Assembly: GCA_029204045.2 (NCBI GenBank)
Contig: CM055066.1
Location: 51,709,991 to 51,773,990 of the forward strand
Length of the DNA: 64,000 nt
Source: Tillandsia leiboldiana
Lineage: Eukaryota > Streptophyta > Magnoliopsida > Poales > Bromeliaceae
Direction: 5' to 3'
In this document: positions 57,426-64,000 of the stretch, piece after piece
Position numbering within the stretch: the first letter of the stretch is position 1
How the letters are laid out: each line of letters starts with the position of its first letter
The notes under the pieces: generated by a model
What the model was told of the DNA's origin: nothing
Seen by the model: only the letters and a program-made list of their open reading frames with translations
The model's database searches: none
Position numbers and translations under genes: made by a program

Positions 57426-58964
57426 GACGGCCAAGATTGATCTAATATTTTAAATATTTTATTCTCACTCCCTCTCTTTTTCAATACCGGTACTCTTTTA
57501 AATTTAAATATTTTTTATATTTTATTTGTTTCAAAATTTATTATAAAATAAAATAAAAAAATATAAACTGGAATAAAATTAAATATTTTTAAAATTTAAA
57601 TATTATAAATTGAAATATCTTTTATAATTATTAAATTGCAAAAATGTATATTTAATTTTCGGATCATGTCTTCCTCTCGTGGGACATTCTTGGCACTAGT
57701 ATAATTTAAATTTTAACTTCGTGAAAAAATTTTAATTTAATTTTGTGCAAATTTAGTTTTTAAATTTAAATTTAATTTTTTAATTTAAATTCTAAATTTT
57801 TTAAATTTTTATTCATAATCTTTTTTAAAAAAAAAAAATAAATAGAGAGTACTTGTGTGCCGGTACATAATGTACCGATACCGGTACACAAGGGGAAAGT
57901 AGTGGAGGAAAAATATATAATAACCGAAAAAAACAGGAGTGAAAATATCATATTGAATTTATTGCTTATCTCAAGAGTAATCCGGAGCGTTCATTTCCAG
58001 ATGTAGGATTTACACTCCGATGATGGATGTATAGGTAGACTTTTCCTTTTTAAATATAGTAAATCATTTTTATTAAGTGGTATGAAATACACAATTAATT
58101 CACTTAAAACGTACAGACACAACGTTCACGGATCTCGACCGGACTCAACTCATCTCGACGTTATGTTTATTGTTAGGCTTCTTGCCGTCAGACCGCAATT
58201 CCACTCAACTTATTAGTCCCATAAACTTTGTTGTCATCGGACAGAAAGTTGGACATATTTTTAACCCATAAATAGCCAACAAAATTGACTGCAGTATAAT
58301 TTATATTTTATATTTTTTTATTATATATGTTTTGAAATGAGGGTGTGCCCAACAAGCATCCTCATGTAGTAGTTGGAATCATGTTTTGTTTTGCAAATCA
58401 TGTTGATGTTTCTTTCATGAGCATAACAAACAAATGAAAAGTCAAAAGACATGAAATGTGAGAGAAAATAATAAAATAATAATAATAATAATAATAATCA
58501 ACTATGATCCAGATTTTGATGTTATCTACAAAAACCTTCTAATTGTAACAACTTACTAGTTCCTGATGTTTAGCTTCAGTTTTAATTTCATTCATGACCC
58601 TGGAATTTGACTCAGATTTCAAGTTCATCCCTAAGCATAGCAATTGTTATGCAAAACAGACTACAAGAAGTGAAATTGTGAATTGAATTATAAGAAAGAA
58701 ATTCAAAAGATGGTAAAAAAAATGAATCATCAAAAAGGAGAAAGCCTTGAAGATTTCCCATTAGATAAACTTATACACCGCGGCCCGGGAGGGCGCGAGT
58801 TCTGTCACAAGTTATATAAATATGGCAGGAAAGAGGCGAAAAATCTGAACAGCAGGCAGAGAAATCAAATTACCTATAAATACAATCTACATCCGAAATC
58901 CAATTCAGTGATGTATATACCTGAAAATGTAGGGGAGGCGAAAGAGGAAACTCAGACAAAACCT
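57426..58964. other. AT-rich spacer between ARF1 and NPG1-like gene
   Basis: It contains a small inverted repeat (cttgtgtgccggtac against gtaccggtacacaag, 57850-57890), a fragment of the HS1-intron TRIM family (about 58085-58145), and an (AAT)n run near 58470-58498. Bases 58500-58964 are probably 3' UTR of the NPG1-like gene. No other gene seen. Confidence 0.5.
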
Positions 58965-60387
58965 TCAGTTTCGGGTCCGGGAGATTGAGCTGAAGCTCTC
59001 GATAGGATCCGACTCTTCCAGCATATATGCGGCTTGGAAGCAGTCCGCGGCGTCGGCCACCCTCCCGTCGTCGCGATGGACCATTCCCAAGTAGTACCAG
59101 GCCGTCCAGTTTGTCGGCTCGAGCCTCAGGGCGTCGGAGAGGAAGCTCCGAGCCACGGGCAAGGATTTCGATCCCTGTTTTAGCAGTAACGAGCCGATCG
59201 ATACCTTGCATTGGACGTGGTCGAGCTCGATGGAGTGCGCGTTGGTGTAAGCATCCAGTGCTTCGTCGGCCTGATCGCGGGCTTCGTGGATTGAACCTGG
59301 TATTTTTTTTTTTTTCAAAAGCATATGGAACAGTCCGAAATTTGGCCTTAGAGTTGGTATTTTTGAGTATCAAATGCATTGAATTGATCAGCTTTCTTAT
59401 TGATTATTGTTGAAACTTTAAAGGGTTATAAATTCAGATCGGCAAAAAGTAGAAAAAAATTGCTTGTTATATCGATAGGGGAAACTGCTTAGAACCAGTT
59501 TTGCTCTTCTTCCGATAATATTCCGCCTCAAAAACCCAATCTGTTGAAGGGTTTCATGAAACCAAAGGACTAACTTGTAATAATAAGTAAAGTTAATTCA
59601 TCAGTATTTCAAGAACTTATCATCTTAACTAGTAAACTATGTTTAGTGAAAAACCAATTTACGAGCAGATGTTTGTGTTCCTTACCTTCTGTGTTCAGTA
59701 TAGCGGCAGAATAGGGCTTCAGTGCGCGAGCCTTCTCCAAGCATATCTCAGCATCTTTCCAATGTGAAAGACTTGAATATAGGTTAGCGAGACCGTGCCA
59801 CACTTCAAACTCGCTCACCTTATTGTCCTCGACCTTAAAAAAGATACCAGAAAAGTAGAACAGGATAAGAAAGAATTTCATCTGCATACTGGCATACGAC
59901 CAGCAGGCGATCTTCGTTTCGGCCTTTGTGTGCTCTCTTTGAAAATTTAAATATCAAAAATTAAGTTCAAAAGTAGTAAATAAAGAGTTAGGGCAATGAT
60001 GAGTAAAACAAATATATGGAATACATAATTAGTAACATTAGGAGAGAGGATAAGAGTTATATAAAGATTACTGAGAAAAGACGTATCTAAAGTGAGAATT
60101 TTTCCGATCGTGGGTTTTGTTGCGAGAAACGAGAGAGATCTGGAGGTATGAGATAGAAGAATACGGGTGGAGCATATGTAATAGAGCAATGCCTCTAAAG
60201 CGCAAAAATACGTTCAAAAGAAGCTGATATGCAAGCTGTGGTATCCTTCGGCTATTTAGAAACAGTGCATCCCAGAAGAGGAAGATCACAATAGAAATGA
60301 GAATGTTGAGATGTTTCACAATAAAAGGAAGGTGGTATTGGAAATGAATACATCAATTCTAAAGTGATGATATCCTCAAATGGGTAG

Positions 60388-60435
<48 letters not shown>

Positions 60436-62063
60436 AGAAGAGATTGTTCAGGGTAGGAGGAAGTTACATAATAACTAATAAAAGATTCAAAGATTCATAC
60501 AGAGATCAAACTTCAACGCGTATTTGAGGATTCATGTAGTCAAGTTTCACAAAAAGAAATATATTTAACCTTCAGAAAAAGGCCGTAAATAACAATGTTC
60601 TAGCTAAATAAATGGCAGATAATTATAAGCACATAAACTAGATGAGAGAGCAGCTACAAGTGTACTAACTGTCGAAAATAGATTTTGTGAGTAAGCAATC
60701 CAAACCTCAGCACTACTCTTGAAAGATCCAGAAGACTTTCTTTGGGCCTGAACAAGAGCAAGGAGGAATCGATATGCTTCAACTGCATCCATAGGCGAAG
60801 ACTGAGTCACTTTCAATTTAGCCTTAATTCTAAAGAGCGGCCCTTGCTCCCACTTCGCAGTCTCATCTAGTGCAGCATCGGTAACAACTTCTGCTTCTGA
60901 ATATCTTCGCTGAGCCGATAGAACCAAAGCCAGCAACCTCCATCCTTTTAAAACTGATCCACCTGTCGCTTCGATATATTCTTTGGCGCAATTTAGAGCA
61001 GCATTTGTGTTTCTCTGCTCAGCATATTCAAGCCCCAAATCAAAAATCAAATCCGGATTTTCACGATCGAGATTCATAGCCTCATCTAATGACTTCAGAG
61101 CTTCAGCTTGCAAGCGAGACCTTTCATGGTCGGAGGAAGCACCTTTCGACTTTTTCCCCAAACAATTTCCCAAGAAGCGGAGGCCTACACTCTTCAGATG
61201 CACATCTCCCGCTTCGGCTTTCGCTATAGCTCTTTGGGCATATTCTACTCCCTCAGACGCTAAAAGGCACTCCTGACTACAAATCTTAGCAGCCAGTAAT
61301 AATGCCATTACATCATCTGGGCTTTCGTGTCTGTTTAAACACTTCCTTAATAAATTCAAAGCAGTTTCATTTTGATTTGCTCCGCTATAGCAAAGAGCTA
61401 GAGTATACCATCTCTCAGTGCGAGGATACGTTCCAGGAAGCACTTCTTCAAAGTGCTTTGCCAAAACAGAAGTTTGGCCGCATATAGATAGTGCAAAAGT
61501 CAAATGCTCCATCATCGACGAATCCCATTGGATCTTCCCAAGGTACCATTTTCTTAACAATATCATTAGGAGTAAGATAGCCTCCTCCAGATTGTTCTTC
61601 GGAATAAATGAACCCTCTACTTGAGAAGCCAAACTGGGTGGGCTGGCCTCTACGCCGCCATATAGCAAAAACACAGCAAAACTTTTCTGAATCCTCGCAC
61701 AGCATTCGTCGTTGAGATTCCATTGACTGAGAAGAGCGCGCCTGTAAGAAGCCAGAGCTTCCTGATAAAGCCCAGCTTGTTTCCATAGCTCTGGAAGGAG
61801 CTCTACGGCCTTACTAACAGTTTCCTGTAATTTCTGCTCAACCATCACATCAGGTATGCCATGTTGGAATATCTTTTCCACGGCATCGAGAACACTTTTA
61901 CATTCTTGGGCGGCTTCTGCATGATTTAGAAATCCTCTCCAGTTAATAAACTCTATCCTCTAAACAAAAGAAATTATGTGAGAGGACACAAAAAGGCCAT
62001 ATTTATACATATCCCTCTAAAATCTGAATTTTCGTATATCCCGCTTGAATGTGCAACTTTTTA

Positions 62064-62099
<36 letters not shown>

Positions 62100-63716
62100 G
62101 TCTCATAAGTTGAGAAATCATCCGATTTAGTAGGAAATTATCTTTCCAAAGGAAATATCTCAAGATTAAGATTTTGCAACGAAATATATATGTAAACAAA
62201 AGATTTTCCAGGGGGCATCTATGTAAGTCCTTCAAAGATAATACATACCGTTGGCTTTGCCTAGCTTTTGGAGGGACATGGACTTCAGGTAAATGGCTTC
62301 AAGAACAAGGCTAGCAGCATGCTGCGACACCGAATGCAATGAGTCTGAACCTGAACGTGCGCGGGTCCGCCTAGAGGGAGGCTTTTCGGAAAGAGAAGGT
62401 TGCAAACGCTGAATGGCAGCTTGAAGATCAATTCCATCGAACACTCGAAGAGCAGCTTCTACATTGCCTCTCTGATATTCCAGCCTTCCAAGAAGTGCTC
62501 TTGCTTCCTTCAAATGTTTGACGAAACAACATGAGGAAAATTGAGTAGCTTGCATATTAATTTACAACGAAGATAAAAGATTATCATGTACAGTGAACCC
62601 CATACTTTTCAATCATACAAAGAGTATAATTTGTGACTAGTAACCAATGCACTTGTTAGTGCAAGCATGAGCATTACTAAAATAGAGAAAACAAACAGCG
62701 TACAGCCTGCTCTTAAAACAAACTCATCTAAACTGGACTGGAATGGAAATCCAGAACATCCTGAAACCCACATTCGACCCAAAAACCACACCACCTATCT
62801 CGAGGAAAGCTACCTACCACTCCTCACTATCGAGAAAACAAGGACACGAGAGGGACGACAAGGAACAAATTTGGAGGAGAAATGGATTAAACAATGCATT
62901 AAATATCTAATGAGTGTTTTGACGAAATGTTTAACGCGCCATTTGGGCTTGGTTCGAAGTTTATAAACTAATGCAAAAAAGAAAAATATAACAACCTAAA
63001 TTGAAATTATTTTCTTGCCTACTAAGGGCCAGTTTGGCATTGAGCTTTATCTAACGCTATTAAATAAAATAGATTTGAGGCAAAAGCATATAAGGATATG
63101 CTTCTGCGTTTTTCGGTGGAACCGCAGAAAATATATCATAATTGACTCATTGCGATACACGGAACGCGATATTACGTACGAAAGCAAACAGGATATTTTC
63201 TCATCATACTTTCGCACTGCACGTAATGCAATCTCCCCGCAATTCTAAACAGAGCCTAAGTAGAAGTTCACCCCCAAATTATCCAATGACTAAACGTTGT
63301 CTTATCGAGAACTCCTCGATGACAAACCATCAAAATACTATGCGATATAGGCAACCGATGTCAATCAACACAATCGAGCTTCTAAGTATTCATGAATAAA
63401 GTTTTTTTCGGCTTTTTCCTTCCCAAGACATACTCAAATAGGCATCTCTCACTACAAGAACACATTTTATACCCTTGTTTACCAAATCCAAAATAACAGC
63501 ATCATTTAATCATCCAATTACTCGAATCAAAGAGCACTAGATACTAAACTATTACTTGAATCAAAGAGAAGATTCCCTTTAGATTACATTCGCCCTCCGC
63601 ATTAACAAAAAAAAAACCATTTTTGCTGAGCTATAAACTATAATAAGCGAGATCAAAATACCTTTTTCCACAACAAAACAAATTAATTCTAAGATTACAA
63701 TCCCCATTTCTCCAGG

Positions 63717-63749
<33 letters not shown>

Positions 63750-64000
63750 AAAGAACATCATCAAACACAACACCATCAGATGCTTCACACTTTTTGCGAG
63801 AGCAAAACAAAAAACAAAAAACTAACTAACACTAAAATCAATCACATTTCCACAATCCCCATCACCAGGAACAGCAATCCACAACAAAAATATCATCATC
63901 ATCATCATGAAAGAGAGAGAGAAAGAGGGGGGGAAGGGGGGACCTCGTAGTTAAGGGAGAGGCCCTCGCGGAGAGAGGACTCGGCCTCCTGGATGTTGCC
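58965..64000 (-). CDS. NPG1: NPG1-like TPR/calmodulin-binding protein (3' part; 5' end outside window)
   Basis: Member of the NO POLLEN GERMINATION family, TPR proteins that bind calmodulin; Arabidopsis NPG1 is needed for pollen germination. Exons (complement): 63944 to beyond 64000, 62249-62507, 60706-61934, 59686-59833, 58965-59296; phases agree. Visible segments in order: EAESSLREGLSLNYE (truncated by the window edge), EARALLGRLEYQRGNVEAAL, QECKSVLDAVEKIFQHG, SYRRALLSQWNLNDECCARI, VEASPPSLASQVEGSFIPKN and NLEEAILLLMILLRKW, GGSVLKGWRLLALVLSAQRR, EVVTDAALDETAKWEQGPLF, SEFEVWHGLANLYSSLSHWK, EPTNWTAWYYLGMVHRDDGR and MLEESDPIESFSSI. The acceptor at 61935 is unusual (ggagag|gatttc), but upstream AGs give early stops. 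NPG1 rather than NPGR1/2 is judged from memory of the FLLYGGVEASPPSL region. Confidence 0.93.
60388..60433. repeat. 46-nt poly(A) tract in NPG1-like intron
   Basis: A pure A run lies between the exons at 59833 and 60706. On the sense (-) strand this is poly(T). Other long runs in this gene are at about 62060-62097 (A) and 59304-59315 (T). Confidence 0.9.
63026..63256. mobile_element. Tourist-like MITE in the first NPG1-like intron
   Basis: The 231-bp element starts gggccagtttggcattg and ends caattctaaacagagcc; the ends are imperfect inverted repeats. TAA duplications flank it (63023-63025, 63257-63259). No coding capacity. Confidence 0.7.
63718..63750. repeat. (CAA)n microsatellite
   Basis: About ten CAA units lie in the NPG1-like intron, roughly 200 bases from the exon at 63944. 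A shorter (ATC)n run is near 63890-63907. Confidence 0.85.

Noticed and set aside
59027..59413. 128-codon + strand frame over the last NPG1-like exon
   Set aside because: It is antisense to the conserved TPR exon ending EESDPIESF, and is Arg/Ser-rich as expected for a GC-rich shadow.

Overview
The window is nuclear DNA of a flowering plant. Spliced genes have GT-AG introns, two encoded proteins are plastid-targeted, and Helitron, hAT, Mutator-like, PIF/Harbinger-like, TRIM and LINE insertions sit in introns and spacers. GC-rich 5' coding ends would fit a non-grass monocot, but I cannot fix the species.

Genes from left to right: (1) a PsbP-domain thylakoid-lumen protein, + strand, 1909-3550. 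(2) CCT2, the beta subunit of the cytosolic chaperonin, - strand, 4033-10227, 11 exons reconstructed to 527 aa. (3) Divergent from it, an NEMF/Rqc2-type ribosome quality-control factor, + strand, 11794-22811, 14 exons, with a 5'-truncated dead LINE in its largest intron. (4) A FAR1/FHY3-family transposase-derived regulator, + strand, 24411-27555. (5) A complete-looking 4.1-kb Helitron, - strand, 28951-33057, which carries an RPA1-like single-strand-binding gene and a separate dsRBD-like/coiled-coil ORF. (6) SQD1 (UDP-sulfoquinovose synthase), + strand, 37496-39378, with two phosphate-starvation (P1BS) motifs next to its probable promoter. (7) HS1-type A/B-barrel protein, + strand, 42100-44729, whose only intron holds a tandem TRIM array. 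(8) An intronless PPR protein, + strand, 46448-47995. (9) ARF1 GTPase, - strand, 49962-55025, with a TRIM and several MITEs in its introns. (10) The 3' part of an NPG1-like TPR/calmodulin-binding protein, - strand, 58965 to beyond 64000.

The genes are unrelated housekeeping or regulatory genes and do not form a cluster. The unusual content is in the mobile DNA. Target-site duplications could be read by eye for a hAT MITE (8 bp), two Mutator-like MITEs (9 bp each), four PIF/Tourist-like MITEs (3 bp) and a TRIM (5 bp). The Helitron obeys the A|TC...CTAG|T rule with a 3' hairpin. Exon coordinates were derived by hand from reading frame, splice-site phase and remembered family sequences. No database search was run.
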